A stretch of 64,000 nucleotides of DNA, from assembly GCA_003290165.1 (NCBI GenBank), contig QNQO01007585.1, forward strand, positions 1 through 64,000. The letters are read 5' to 3'. Below are positions 1 to 10,650 of this stretch, piece after piece. Source of the stretch: Berberis thunbergii. Its lineage: Eukaryota > Streptophyta > Magnoliopsida > Ranunculales > Berberidaceae. The notes under the pieces are model-generated. The model made no database searches. It was not told the origin of the DNA and saw only the letters and a list, made by a program, of their open reading frames with translations. Made by a program: the position numbers and the translations under genes. Position 1 is the stretch's first letter; each line of letters begins with the position of its first letter.

Positions 1-2
1 AG

Positions 3-1477
3 TTCAACCTCCACGGTTTAGCAGTTGGACCTGGTGCTAGAAATTTCAATAAAAACATTGGAAAGCTTGTTGAAACCCTTGTGCCCATCAAATTCAAGGG
101 TTGGCACCATGTTACTGACAACTACAAAGAGGATGTGTGGAATGGCCTCAAGGTGAGATTTTACATCATTGATTTTCATAATGTCTTATTTTATTTTCAA
201 CTTATATCTCAATGGCTTATTTGCAGCGTGAATACGACATTCCAAATTATGTGAAAAAGAGTGTGCATTTGAAAATGCCTGAATATTATAGAAGGTTCAA
301 GGCACATCTTAGGAAGAATTATTTGGATAAGTATCCTACCATTGAGGAACAAGAGAAGCATGTTCCAAATGGTGTAAGAGAGGAGGATTGGAAGGAGTTT
401 GTTCGCCATGAGAGCACCCCTGAAGCGAAGGCAATTAGAGACCAAAATGCAAAAAACAAAAAGGCTTCAAAGTATGTATGGGGGGTGGCCAAAAGAGTGC
501 TGCAGAAGTAGAGTACGAAATGGTAATTGAGTTTCTAGCTACTAGTACAATATTATATACCATTTAACTTTATAGGCTGAGACTAATCTTTCAAGTATAT
601 AGGTTGAGAAGAACCCTGATGGAGAACCAGTCACACGCACTGACATATGGATTGCTTGTCACACGGGAAAGGATGGAAAACCTACGCGTGGTTCTGAACA
701 ATATATGGTATGTGCCCAATGATGTCTTTTATACCCAATTCTTAATTTACTTTGTAGTTGTTTGAATATTATTTGTGTCCTGATTTATTTTATTTTTTCA
801 TTCTTTTGAAGGAACAAGTTAAAGCAAAAAAAGCTGCATTGCAAGAATCTTCAACTCAAGGTAACATTGACCTCACTATTGATGATGATCCTCTAAGCCA
901 AGTGTTTGGCCAAGAAGCGAGGGGACGTACTCGTTGTGTTGGAACCACTGTCTCTAAAAGGAAGTATGATGCTGCACTTCCCGCTCGTTCATTGCTATTG
1001 GAAAAAACATTGGAAGCCAAAAAAAGGGAAGAAAAATATGAAAGATTGGAAGAAAATGTTAGATGGATACGAGAGAGACTTGAAAGTGGAACTTATGTAA
1101 GACCATCAACAAGTGAGGGAATACAAGGAGTTGTTCAAAGAACTGAAGATACACCGTCATCCGGTGCACAATCGACAAGGCAACCAGATAATCCATTACC
1201 TCCATCTCCATTACCACCATCTTCATTACCTCCATCTCCATTACCATCATCTCCATTACCATCATCTTCTCAAGGTGTTGTGAGGTTTCCTTCTCCAAGC
1301 AATCTTGTTCCTTCAGTGTCAAGGAGATACAAAGTTTGTGATTGGGAAAGGAATGTCATTGCGATAGCATTAGAGGTTGTAGATCCTATCCATCAATTCT
1401 CTTGCGCTTGTCATGGATCATTGAACCCTGCAACAGAGATCAGACTTTCCTTATGCTTCAAATACAAACTGGGGTGA
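3..1477 (+). pseudogene. Plant transposase of Ptta/En/Spm type (Transposase_24-like), partial, one frameshift
   Basis: Four exons can be read: 3-152, 227-522, 603-707 and 812-1477, each with GT-AG borders and phase 0. Exon 2 has the basic HLRKNYLDKYP stretch and exon 3 has DIWIACHTGKDGKPTRGSEQ, the conserved core of the plant Ptta/En/Spm transposase family (Pfam Transposase_24). Exon 4 is a charged coiled region (KKREEKYERLEENVRWIRER) followed by a proline/serine repeat. In exon 2 the open frame stops at 509-511, but the frame starting at 481 (GGGQKSAAEVEYEM) runs cleanly into the donor at 523, so one base was probably lost or gained at the G-run 480-485. The 5' part lies before the window. 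Likely a CACTA accessory or TNPA-like protein remnant, not a catalytic TNPD transposase. The C-terminus beyond about 1350 is uncertain. Confidence 0.7.
1187..1272 (+). repeat. Short tandem repeat encoding Pro-Leu-Pro-Ser
   Basis: Repeats of the 15-base unit CCATTACCTCCATCT and variants stay in frame within the transposase-like exon and encode PLPPS/PLPSS units. This is a low-complexity linker before the C-terminal part of the protein. Confidence 0.8.
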
Positions 1478-2159
1478 AACTTTACAAAGTGATCCAAAAG
1501 GAGACAAGATGGGGATTTGGACGTTGGTGATTTCTTCGTATGGTGTAGAACTCATGCGGAACTTGATCATTGATAGGGGCATCTAAGGTCTATATTTTAT
1601 GAAATACAGTGGTGATGGACAAATTTCTGGGCAAGTGTTAGTCTACAGGCATCCAGGGTTGCACTTTGGTGATGTACATGTCTGAATGCAATATACGTCA
1701 AAGAGTTGGAGAAATTTGTTGGCAATGCCAAATTTGTTGAATGCAATCCATGTAGTTGATCTTCAAGGTCCATCTGCATGTTGAATGAGTTATCGCTGGA
1801 ACAAGTATACGGTACGTGACTATCTTTGGTTCGATTCTTATTCCTTTTATTTGATCTTCGTATCTGATATGGCCATTCACCATTTTTAATTTATATTTTT
1901 CGTTCAATTGTCAGCTAAAGTATTCTTTTTTCTAATGTTCTTTTGGTTCAGCCATTGGTACAATCTTTTCATCCACCGATACTGTCTGCACACTTCAGGT
2001 TTGTCACATTGACTCTACTTAACTAAAGCGCTTGATCACCTATCATTATTGCATCATAAGCATGTCAAGAAGATTTTTTTTCTTGGTATTTATAGGTGCT
2101 AAACCATTTTTCTTTTTACAGACATTATACTGACCGTGAAATTGCGCTAATGGTCTTGT
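1478..2159. other. Non-coding stretch after the transposase-like exon
   Basis: AT-rich sequence without a convincing exon. Stop codons are frequent on both strands and I saw no internal repeat. It may hold the decayed C-terminal exon of the transposase. Confidence 0.4.
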
Positions 2160-2575
2160 GATGCGTGTTAACCTCTGTGCTTGGCTGCGACACAGCTAAA
2201 CAGGGGCAGATGCTGTTTAGGCAGAGTACTCTGTCGCAAAACAGAGTTGCTCTGTTCTGCGCTGCGTTGCTTGTGCTGATGTTGCTGCTGCGTTGCTGAT
2301 GCTGTTGTGAGTTGCTGCTGCTGCTTTGCTTGCTACGCGAGTTGCTTGCTGATGCTGGTTTTTGCCGCTGCTGGGACGCCTGCTGTCTGTCACAGGGTTG
2401 GTTGGAGCATTTGTTTTGGGCAATCCGGGTACACTCGGGTCGCAGGAAACACGCGTGTGCTGGCGTGTTCTATGGCTGAGAGCACTGCATGGAGCCATTT
2501 TTTTGTGTTCAGGTTTGTTATTATTCAAACGCGCGTGTGCTGTTGTCTTTGGTCATGTTGTTGTTAGAAATGGAT
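2160..2575. repeat. GC-rich dispersed repeat (copy 1), GCTGTTGCT-rich
   Basis: An island of GTTGCTGCTG-type trinucleotide repetition followed by a unique part containing GTTGGAGCAT, GTCGCAG and ACGCGTGTGCTG. The same order of motifs recurs at about 4757-5012. CAGAGTACTCTG at 2222 is shared with the 3' UTR of LINE D (62376), which suggests it derives from a LINE 3' UTR. Any open frame here is low-complexity and not a gene. Confidence 0.5.
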
Positions 2576-2757
2576 ATTAAAACTACATCCATGGATACAA
2601 AAGGATTTGAGTCACTTCTTCATTTGGTAAGTCTATGTTTCTAATTATATAACCAAGAAGTCAGAAACATTTTTTCTTATTCATATTTGATATAAGCTAC
2701 AATGCCACATAATGATGAAACAAGCAAGCCATGATTAATATTATCTATTTTTTGCAG

Positions 2758-2988
2758 AAAGACACAACAGTTCAAGATAGTTTCGACTTATACTGTGGAT
2801 TATTTGTCCATAATAGGTTTGCCAAAGAAGAGGTATGTTGCAACTTTTCTCTTTCCCATTATAGACATTTCCTGTTCTCCCTGAATTTTCTATAAAACTG
2901 AAGTAGTAAACCCTGCTGCAGGCGGAAAGAACTTGGAGCTTGCATTGGAAACTGTCAAACAAAAGCTCCTTGCTCATCAAATTGAATA
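2758..2988 (+). pseudogene. Unrecognised exon pair, probably a captured gene fragment
   Basis: The segment 2758-2832 follows TTTGCAG, precedes GTATG and is open for 25 codons (DSFDLYCGLFVHNRFAKEE). A second segment after CTGCTGCAG at 2922 ends at 2988 and, in one frame, gives GKNLELALETVKQKLLAHQ with a stop. The splice borders and helix-like composition suggest real exons. The phase between the two does not join cleanly, so at least one indel or a wrong border is present. I do not recognise the family. It lies with other plus-strand gene pieces in the same CACTA element. Confidence 0.35.
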
Positions 2989-4242
2989 ATTCTTTTAGAA
3001 TACAGTCAGGTGATTTTCAAATTTGTTTTAGTGCAACCTTCATTTCTTTATGGTGACCCTTTGGTGATAGTACAACCTTCACCAATTCTGCTGGCTCAGA
3101 AAAAGTGGTAATCTATGATTAAGGTACCGATTTGGGATGGGCTAAGTCCTTATTTCTGCAGATGCGCCCTTTAATATTTTCATATTTAGGATGGGGCAGT
3201 ATTGTTGTACTTACCATTATAACTTAGTGCCAGTAATGTGCTTCTTTGTTTGTGAACCCTTCTCTTACTAACATTTCATTTTTCAGGTTAATTCAACTTT
3301 TTGTCTTGCTATAAACCAGATCATGTCAAAAGTTAATAGAGCATCTTTAGTGTTTGTCTGTATTTTTTTTAATTTTTTTTTGTTTTTTGCTTGTTTGGTT
3401 CTTTTGAGTGTGTGTGATATATATAAGAATAGTTAAAAGATATATTAAAGCATATACTATTTATGCTATAAGGACAGACCAACATGGGATTAAAGCATAT
3501 ACTATTTCAACGAGTGTGGTTTTGTTTTTTCTTTTTTTTTCGCACCAAGGTTCAGTTTTCTAATTATAGAAATGCATTTGGTAATATCCCATAGGGAAGG
3601 CCTCTCATGAACACATGGAATAAAGTTATGTTATTATACTTGAAGGAGCCTGAACTCCTCAGCTTATCAGGAGTAGTAAAAAAAAAACATATAGGTTGAG
3701 TACTCTGAAGCATTTGATGTTGGTGAAATAAAGTCTCAGTTGTCATTCACCGTAATCCCCTTAAAATTTACATAACTTTATTAAGGTAACATTTTCCGTA
3801 GTTGGTATCCTTTCCCCTTCCCCAGTCTACAAGGTGGCTTATTATCATGCCACATAGAGCTCTTGTTATATCTAATTTTTTATGCCTGGTCACTTTTATC
3901 AAAACTTGTTTTACCAAACAATAGTACCACAGATCTGATTTTTTCTTCTTTTCTCTAAATAAAATGGTCTTAAAATTTTTTGAAGAGTGCTTCTCAATTC
4001 TCATTAGAAAATCTGTTTATACAACTGAAATTTGTTTCAATTTCTGATAAATTTTAACCAAAAATTCCTCATGAAAAGTTTGCAAGTTCTTGTGAATGAT
4101 CTCCTGTATGGATTGATTTTTCAGCCTATATCTAGTTTCTCTTTTAAAATGTCAGTTTTATTGAAGGAAATATAAATTTATCTTCTGTTTTCTAGAGTAA
4201 AGCTCTCTTTGCAAACTTGTAATGGGTGTTAGGTACTGCAGA
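2989..4242. other. AT-rich non-coding stretch
   Basis: No exon could be supported. The 5' end of a captured kinase intron is likely included near its right edge. Poly-T runs (3361-3380, 3531-3540) are present but no element ends were recognised. Confidence 0.4.
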
Positions 4243-4602
4243 TATCACTACAATGTTACAGACCCGAGACTTATCCAGCACACCGAAAAAGGAAGGGAAG
4301 ATGGTTTGTACATTAGCTGTGTAGCGTCAGCGTCAAATCTCTGGGCTGTCATCATGGATGCAGGGACAGGGTTTACTTCCCAGGTTTATGAACTCTCGCC
4401 AATTTTTTGGCGTAAGGTTAGTGCGATTGAAATTTTGTGACAATTTTGCTTTTGTGAGCTCACTCATTAGTTGATTCTTTTTAACAGTCGTGTGCAATTT
4501 GACCTTTGTCAGGAATGGATTGTGGAACAGTGGGATAAGAATTATTATATTAGCTCGGTGCTGGGGCATCAAATGGGAATGCTTTGGTGGTTATGTCTAA
4601 AG
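4243..4602 (+). pseudogene. MUT9-like (MLK/PPK, casein kinase 1-like) kinase C-terminal fragment
   Basis: Exon 4243-4416 starts after CTGCAG and reads YHYNVTDPRLIQH then GREDGLYISCVASASNLWA and MDAGTGFTSQVYELSP, the non-catalytic C-terminal region typical of plant MUT9-like kinases, which phosphorylate histone H3 and photoreceptors in the nucleus. Exon 4513-4602 reads EWIVEQWDKNYYISS and then shifts frame; reading one base over gives GASNGNALVVMSK, so one base was lost near 4560. The kinase domain is absent and no downstream exon was found. It is therefore a captured, broken fragment inside the CACTA element, not a functional kinase gene. The family call is strong because three separate motifs match in order. 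Confidence 0.85.
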
Positions 4603-4756
4603 GTAAATTGGATTTGAATCCTTGTTCTTATTTCTGATTCTGACATGCATTGTCTAGTAATAAATTATTTAGCTATTCATAGTTGTGTTCTTTGGATACT
4701 TTTCTCTAATATGCAAGATATTCCGCATTGCCAATTGATAGCCTAGCTGGTAAGTC

Positions 4757-5012
4757 GTCTACTTTTTTGCGTTACTGCTGCGCTGCTTTGCTGTTGCTGC
4801 TGGGTTTGCTGCTGCTGTTGCTGCTGGGACACATTGCTGCTCTGTCGCAGCGTTGACATGCTGAGATGTGGCGACATGCGGTTGGAGCATGTGTAGGCCG
4901 GTTGATCTGGGCAGTCCGGTGTAACTTGATTTGTCGCAGAAAGGCGCGTGTGCTGCGTGTTCTACGGTTGAGAGATTGCTGCGTGTTCTACGCGCGTCTG
5001 TTGTTCTCCAAG
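4757..5012. repeat. GC-rich dispersed repeat (copy 2)
   Basis: Same arrangement as 2160-2575: GCTGCTGTTGCTGCTGG-type repetition, then GTTGGAGCATGTGT, TCGCAG and GCGCGTGTGCTG. The copies are diverged and about 2.5 kb apart in direct orientation. Confidence 0.5.
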
Positions 5013-5072
5013 TCATTCCATATGTGAAGGTTAGTTTCCATAGTATTTATTTGAAATATTTATGTGCGCTTG

Positions 5073-5108
5073 AATATATATATGTATATATATATATACA
5101 TATATATG
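5073..5108. repeat. AT/TATG microsatellite
   Basis: Alternating TA with occasional TG. On both sides of it the phrase GTGAAGGTTAGT recurs (5024 and 5107), so the microsatellite sits inside a small direct duplication. Confidence 0.7.
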
Positions 5109-5761
5109 TGAAGGTTAGTGTCCATAGTCATTCCTATTTTCTGTTCTCTGTCCATTTGGATATGATGAAAACTGTTTTGCAAAATTTCCTTGGGAAAGGC
5201 TCGGGAGAATCTGGAAAATCCATGGTCCCAAGCGGTAGTTTGTAAGCACTAGAAAGAATGTCGCTTTGGAGAGGTGGGCTTCCGACTTGATCATTTATTT
5301 GTACATTGCAATCTTAGCTCAAGATTTTAAGAAAGTTCAAAAGATTTTTTCTGGGTGGTATGGCTTCCTCTGTCATTTGCGGTTGATGTTTCAAATCTTG
5401 GAATTATGACGGTTTCTCTAGAGGTGTTTCAAAGATTGTCTGATCCTTGTGATGAGTAGGGATCTCATGAGCCTATTAAATTGAGTGTTTAGATTGCACA
5501 TAAAAATAAGAACCAACATTTCATGTTGTACCATATAGGCTTTACTGTAGTTGGTATTATATGTGTTTTACTAGGAGTTTGTACAAGGCCATTAGGAGTT
5601 TTTCATTGAACTTTTGCTAATTTTATGATCATGTTACCCAATAACCTATTCTTGTATGAATTTGTCGATTATGTTATTAGGTATTTGAGATCCTAGTTAT
5701 TTCATCTTCATTCATAGGTTTCAATTCTTTGTACATATATTCAGTTTGAGTTGTTCTAAAT

Positions 5762-5910
5762 GGCGAGGAAATGAGCGAGGGGAGGGAGGTGGCGGGATGG
5801 GGACCGTCCACCTCCCTCGAGATGCGTGCACCGAAAAAGACGACACACATCCCGAGGGAGGTGGACGGTCCCCATCCCGCCACCTCCCTCCCCTCGCTCA
5901 TTTCCTCGCC
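5762..5910. repeat. Near-perfect GC-rich inverted repeat, 63-nt arms, 23-nt loop
   Basis: Arm 5762-5824 is the reverse complement of 5848-5910 with one mismatch (A5820 against C5852). The loop is 5825-5847. The arms are rich in GGGAGGGAGGT while the surroundings are AT-rich. A 15-base direct repeat CACTTCCTCGACATT lies immediately after the right arm (5911-5925) and again at 6005-6019. Transcription would give a long hairpin RNA. It could be a foldback element, a young microRNA-type locus made by inverted duplication, or a captured fragment. I do not recognise the arm sequence. Confidence 0.85.
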
Positions 5911-6340
5911 CACTTCCTCGACATTCAGAATTTCTGATTCAGTTTAGCAAGCTAGTAAACTTATAACCGGAATCAATATGATGAAAAAATTGAAGTGATA
6001 ACTTCACTTCCTCGACATTTAAGCATAAATGACTCTTTCGTTTGTGATTACAAGCAAATAGGATAAAAAGTCTTATCTAATGTAGTAATGGTGCCTGTAT
6101 TGGTGGATTTGTGGGTTGACGTATCTGGCACCTCACACCTGTGTCGGACACAATATTCATTCCCTTGTCATTGTTATATTGGTGTTTAATTATTACATGT
6201 ACTCTTACAAGTTCCTTTAGTTCTTTTGTGTATCAATGGTTAATTTGCTTTGAATTGATGGAAGAAAAAAAAGCCTTCGTGATCGAGAAAGTCTAGCGAG
6301 AAGTTGCTTTAGCTCATGTTAACATTTTTTTTCCTTTCAG

Positions 6341-6497
6341 GTGGACATATGTTGTTTTGATAAGTCTGGGACTCTTACATCGGACGACATGGTATGTTAT
6401 GATGTCACAAGATCAAGTTTTAGCTTATGTAATTGATGATATATACTGTGATGGATGTAATGGATATATGGCAATGTTTTTTAGGAGTTCCGCGGAG
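6341..6497 (+). pseudogene. P5A-type ATPase (MIA/PDR2-like) fragment around the phosphorylation motif
   Basis: Exon 6341-6391 (TTTCAG before, GTATG after) reads VDICCFDKSGTLTSDDM. A following piece after TTTTAG at 6485 reads EFRGV and then a stop. VDICCFDKTGTLTSDDMEFRG is the characteristic phosphorylation segment of plant P5A ATPases, pumps of the endoplasmic reticulum. Here the invariant DKTGT is DKSGT. Only this small part is present, so it is a captured, non-functional fragment on the same strand as the neighbouring kinase and transporter fragments. Confidence 0.8.
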
Positions 6498-6779
6498 TAT
6501 AATTTTTTTTAGGAGCATATAATCTGGTCTAGTAGAATTTTTTTTTCAGCATGAAACCTATATGTTGTTGATGATGATACTCCTACTTGTGCTTTTGCTA
6601 CAAATTATTGTTACACCCAGGTCCAGATCATATGCAATAAAGTACTTAAAGAGTATCTATGTTGTCTTGTTTCAATAACTGTGCAATTATAGGTCATGTT
6701 TGTCTGTCATTGGTTTATTAGCAATCTTTATAGGTCATGTTTGTCTGTCATTGAGTACTGACTAATTTTTATACTGCAG

Positions 6780-6911
6780 GGCTCTGAAGGTCTGAGCCAG
6801 TACGTGCAGCAGTATGTTGGACAAGAGAATGCGCATACATTGCTTGTTTCTGGGGTGCAAAGTGTGTCGTTGTATCAACCATCACCGGTGCCATATACAA
6901 GCAACTACCAG
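6780..6911 (+). pseudogene. Unrecognised exon-like segment, 44 codons
   Basis: Bounded by CTGCAG and GTGCTG and open throughout in one frame: SEGLSQYVQQYVGQENAHT and later SLYQPSPVPYTSNYQ. The composition (Gln, Tyr, Ser, Pro) suggests a disordered region of a regulatory or RNA-binding protein. I do not recognise it. Its position between other captured exons suggests the same origin. Confidence 0.4.
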
Positions 6912-7282
6912 GTGCTGCATTCTCATCATTTTCAGTATATTGAACAAGCAACTACCGAAAGATATGGGGCCTGTTCCTAAGGGCATCAATGTATTTTCTT
7001 ACATTATAACTAGGGCGATTTGTATTGTTGGAAAAAACATAGAGAATTTTTTTTGTTTTAGATGCGAGCGAAACATGATATAACAAGCTATGTTCCATTT
7101 GTTCAGGTTAATCCTGTTATTGTACATTAGTGCTATTTGTTTACATGTTTTTGTTTGGCGTCAAAACTTGACAAGTTCCTTTTTACGGTTGATTTTGTAT
7201 TTATCTAGCATATATAGAGTTTGGTGGAATCTTATTCGTGTCGGAGGCATGACACAAACTATAGTAAGAACTGATTTTGCAG

Positions 7283-7909
7283 GTGCCACGGCTGTGATTT
7301 TGCTGCAGCAGCAAAAAATAAAATATAATTTTTTTTTCGATTATATTAAATTGCAACGGTTTTAAACCGTTGCAACAAAATAGATTTTTTTTTAATTTTG
7401 TTTTAATTGCCAACGGCTTAAAACCGTGGTTCCATCTTGCCACGGCTACAAACCGTAGGCATTATTTCTCATTTGCTACGGCTTCAAACCGTGGCCATGG
7501 TTAGCCACGGCCTAAAACCGTTGCAAGCACATTTGCCACGGTTTAATTCACACTATTTAGCCACGATTTTTAACCGTTGCCAAGGTTAGCCACGGCTAAA
7601 AACCGTTGCTAATCTTAGACACGGTTTAAAACCGTTGCTAATATATGAACTTTGTAACGGCTTAAACCATAGCTAATTTTGCAACGGCTAGAAACCGTTG
7701 CTATCTTGTTAGACACGGTTTATAACCGTTGCTAATTTCTGAAAATAATGCCCCCCATCCAAACATAAAACTGTTGCTACAATGTTTAGCAATGTGTTAT
7801 AGCCGTTACATATGATTTTGCGACCCCCTTGTAGTCCACGGCTCTTAGCCGTGGCAATGGCTTACGCCCACGGTCTAGAACCGTTGCTAATGGGGATTTT
7901 GGTGTAGTG
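7283..7909. mobile_element. CACTA right terminus with palindromic subterminal repeats (CACTA-3a)
   Basis: More than a dozen variants of CACGGTTTAAAACCGTTGC, each near-palindromic (ACGGTTTNAAACCGT), are spaced 25-45 bp apart and end in GGGATTTTGGTGTAGTG at 7909. Such short palindromic arrays next to CACTA ends are the binding sites of TNPA-type proteins in this superfamily. The terminal 90 bp matches the second right end at 12171, so the two belong to one family. The left end was not found in the window. Confidence 0.8.
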
Positions 7910-7954
7910 TGCGACAGTAAAATTTTGTTGTTCTTAACATTTTTTTTTCTATAG

Positions 7955-7998
7955 GATTGGCTATTGGGGTTTTGAATCTTGCAATTGTTGTTCCTCAG
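7955..7998 (+). pseudogene. Sucrose transporter exon fragment (SUT/SUC)
   Basis: A 44-base segment after CTATAG and before GTACTG reads LAIGVLNLAIVVPQ, the conserved motif of plant plasma-membrane or tonoplast sucrose/H+ symporters. No further SUT exon is visible. Because it is short, the call rests on this motif alone; it sits 45 bp right of a CACTA end among other gene fragments. Confidence 0.55.
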
Positions 7999-8217
7999 GT
8001 ACTGTTAGACGTTTCTTTTTGCCTAGTACAATTCCTTTCCTATTGATATTGCAAGTATAGTTGAAAAGCAATGCTATAAATGATAAAACAAAAACAGAGC
8101 AAAAAATTATAAATTGATGTTTATGGTTTTGCAGTAGAGTATTTCTTTGTTGATGTGCATAACTTTCTTTGCCTCCTCTCCGCTCTTAATATTTTTTGTG
8201 TCCTGATTCTTGTACAG

Positions 8218-8399
8218 ATGATTATATCACTCAGAGCACTTCCATGGCTGATATTGGTTCAGAAGTTAAGAGAGAGGTAAATGCTGGCATTGTTAGCGTA
8301 TCACGCTTAATGGAGCGTCTGGAAACCAGAGAAAATAGTGAAGCAACAGAAGCAAATGAAATGCAGATATTTGTTGATATGGTAACAGAGCTATGTTGA
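8218..8399 (+). pseudogene. Unrecognised exon-like segment with a charged helix
   Basis: After TTGTACAG the sequence reads DDYITQSTSMADIGSEVKRE then VNAGIVSVSRLMERLETRE and stops at 8397-8399. It looks like an amphipathic or coiled-coil segment of a cytosolic protein. I do not recognise the family and saw no flanking exon that joins in phase. Confidence 0.35.
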
Positions 8400-9552
8400 T
8401 ATGGCTGATATGGAGTAAATCTACTATGTTGAAAGTCCATAATGACCTTCCTAATGCAAATCTTTGAGGTATTCTTCCAAATTCTTTAAGTGAGCACAAA
8501 ATTACCCTTTTTTTTATTCAAACTAAATGCATATTGGAATTCTACTATGGCTCTATAACCAAATTGGTACTCGTGGAGATTAATACTTAAAGTGAACCCA
8601 AGGTTTTATTGCACATGTAGGCTGAGCTTAGATATCAATTCTCAGCTACTCATGTCAGACACGGGTAGAAGGACTTGGATTCAGTTAGCTGTTACAAATT
8701 TTGAAGGACTCTGTGCCTAAATTCTGTATAGCTGGCACGAAATGCAACCAATGGGCTGCTTCTATATTGCGGCATTCTTTACTCATCTCTATCAAACTGC
8801 TGTCAGAATTCTCTGCTAATTTAGGTATGGATCAATAGCTTCTGGATGAGTAACTTGGGTTCACGTTATTTTAATGATTAAGTGGCTGAGTTTCAGATTT
8901 TTTTTCTGAACCCATCTCTTAATCCATATAGTTAAAGTATGTGCATATTGCCTGTGCATTGGTCAAAGTATGTGCATGTTTCTGAAAGAAATTCACAGAT
9001 TGGATATAGAGTTTGATTTAAACTTTATGCCTTCAGTGATATGCTGTTTTTTTTTTTTTGAATGCTGCTATCATCTCCCAGTTCTTTATTCTTGTAGAAT
9101 TCTAACATTAGTTCTATATTCTTGTAGAATTCTAACATTAGTATATATATACAAGGATATCAAACATTAGTATATCCTTTTCTTTCAATAACTCAGTATA
9201 TATATCCTTTATTTATAACAAAAGCCTGCCAAATAGAGTTTGGTGGAATTTTGGGAGTTTCCATTGGTATTTACAAATGTAAACTGCCAATTTGGTGGTG
9301 TCAGAACAATGTTATGAACTTTAAGGGGAAATTTGGAACTGAAATGTAGTTGGCTTTTTTTCTTAATGACTGGCTCACTGTAACCTTCTAGTTGTTGATC
9401 AGAAATATGTTGGTAGCGATGCTTAATTTATCAGTATAAAACTCTGAACATGGTCATGCTTTAAATGGTTATAAAATATATTATATTTACATGATATGTT
9501 TTGTACAAAATTATAGTTTTTTTTTCTCTTTCTTCCTGCATTATTTTCTTAG
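8400..9552. other. AT-rich non-coding stretch with a 30-bp tandem duplication
   Basis: No exon was supported. At 9081-9140 a 30-base unit ending in CTTGTAGAATTCTAACATTA is present twice in tandem with one change. The rest shows nothing I can name. Confidence 0.5.
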
Positions 9553-9741
9553 ATGGAAGAATCCAAGAAGTTTGCTAATGCACAACCTAGATCATATCCA
9601 TCACCGACGCAAGCAGGGTTTGGACACAAGGCTGAAAACCATGGTTCATCTTTACATACTGCTTATAGGTATCCCCCAGACAGACCAAATGTTGCAGTAC
9701 CTGCTGGAGCAGCTTTATCAGCAGTCCATGTTTCTAACTAA
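9553..9741 (+). pseudogene. Unrecognised exon-like segment starting MEESKKFANAQP
   Basis: Follows TTTTCTTAG and is open for 62 codons, including YRYPPDRPNVAVPAGAALS, before a stop. Proline-rich and probably disordered. The methionine at the first codon may be fortuitous. It lies 60 bp upstream of a CPN60 fragment but the two do not belong to the same protein family. Function unknown. Confidence 0.35.
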
Positions 9742-9803
9742 TGCCATCTAACTTATTTTAAGGATCACTTGCTGATTGGATGGAAAATGTTTGCTATGTG
9801 TAG

Positions 9804-9884
9804 GTCTGTGCAATTAAAGCTCCTGGATTTGGAGAAAATAGGAAAGCCAACATGCAGGATCTTACCACTCTGACTGGTGCTACT
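9804..9884 (+). pseudogene. Chaperonin 60 (mitochondrial-type HSP60) exon fragment
   Basis: An 81-base exon with AG and GT borders reads [20 protein letters not shown] then TTLTGAT, the strongly conserved apical-domain segment of GroEL/CPN60 (family form [20 protein letters not shown]). Only this exon is present, with SR45-like sequence directly downstream, so it is a captured fragment in a mosaic of unrelated exons. Confidence 0.85.
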
Positions 9885-9937
9885 GTGAGTATATATCATC
9901 TTAGTTTTTGGTAAATTAAATGGATCATTTGATGCAG

Positions 9938-10650
9938 GCTCAAATTGATGGAACTATTGTTAATGCGCTGTTCACGCTACATGCACGAAAAAAGATAGTT
10001 TCTCCTCCAAGAGTTGTCCCTGCTGCTACAAAAAGAGAAGCTCTACAAAATGATAGTGTTGTTGCTGATGCTGAAAAGGATGGTCCACAGAGGCAAAGAG
10101 ATTGTATGTTATGGTTTGCCATAAATTTTGTGATTGAACATCTTGTGCCGTTTAATCGTTTGGGAAAAATAATTGTTTTTGAACATTGTCTGGCTTAACA
10201 TATTAGCAGCTTCTCCACGGCGCAAACCTCTTTCATCACCTCGGAGGCGATCCCCTGGACCTCAACGTAGGGGTGAATCTCCTCGAAGGAGACTGGATTC
10301 TCCTCCACAGCGACGTATGGTTTCTCCTCCAAGGCGATGTGTGGAATCTCCTTATCGTCGTGGAGACACTCCTCCTAGGCGGAGGCCTGCTGCTTATCCA
10401 ATTAGAAGACGTTCTCCATCTCCGCCGCCATGGCGACATAGGTCACCACCCACACGGTATGCTATTGACAGCATCTTATTTTTTTAATGGAATCAGAGTC
10501 ATCCAAAACAATCTGATAATTCTCTTCATGACAGTGCATCTCCTCCTCCCCGAAGGGTCCGTGGCAGTCCAGTTTGTAGGCGTTCACCTCTTCTTCTAAG
10601 GCATCGGTTAGCTGTCTCAATTAATAATTCTGATGATTTTAGTTTCTAAT
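9938..10650 (+). pseudogene. SR45 (RNPS1-like) splicing factor fragment, RS-rich region
   Basis: Three exon-like segments join in order: 9938-10103 (AQIDGTIVNALFTL at the end of the RRM, then KDGPQRQRD), 10210-10456 (SPRRKPLSSPRRRSPGPQRR and repeated SPPRR units) and 10535-10650 (ASPPPRRVRGSP). This matches the end of the RNA-recognition motif and the C-terminal arginine/serine domain of plant SR45, a nuclear splicing regulator of the exon-junction complex. The N-terminal RS domain and most of the RRM are absent. The plus-strand frame is the meaningful one; arginine-rich reverse frames are shadows. Confidence 0.8.

Noticed and set aside
2217..2580. Cys-rich or Ala/Thr-rich open frames of about 70-100 codons
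   Set aside because: GCTGTTGCT trinucleotide repetition; the same DNA pattern recurs at 4757-5012 with different frames.
4246..4256. CACTACAATG as a CACTA left terminus
   Set aside because: It encodes the YHYN motif of the MUT9-like kinase exon; no subterminal array or duplication follows.
10236..10439. Arginine-rich open frame on the minus strand opposite SR45
   Set aside because: It is the reverse shadow of the repeated CTCCTCG/CGTCG units in the RS-domain exon; the plus-strand reading has splice borders and family motifs.
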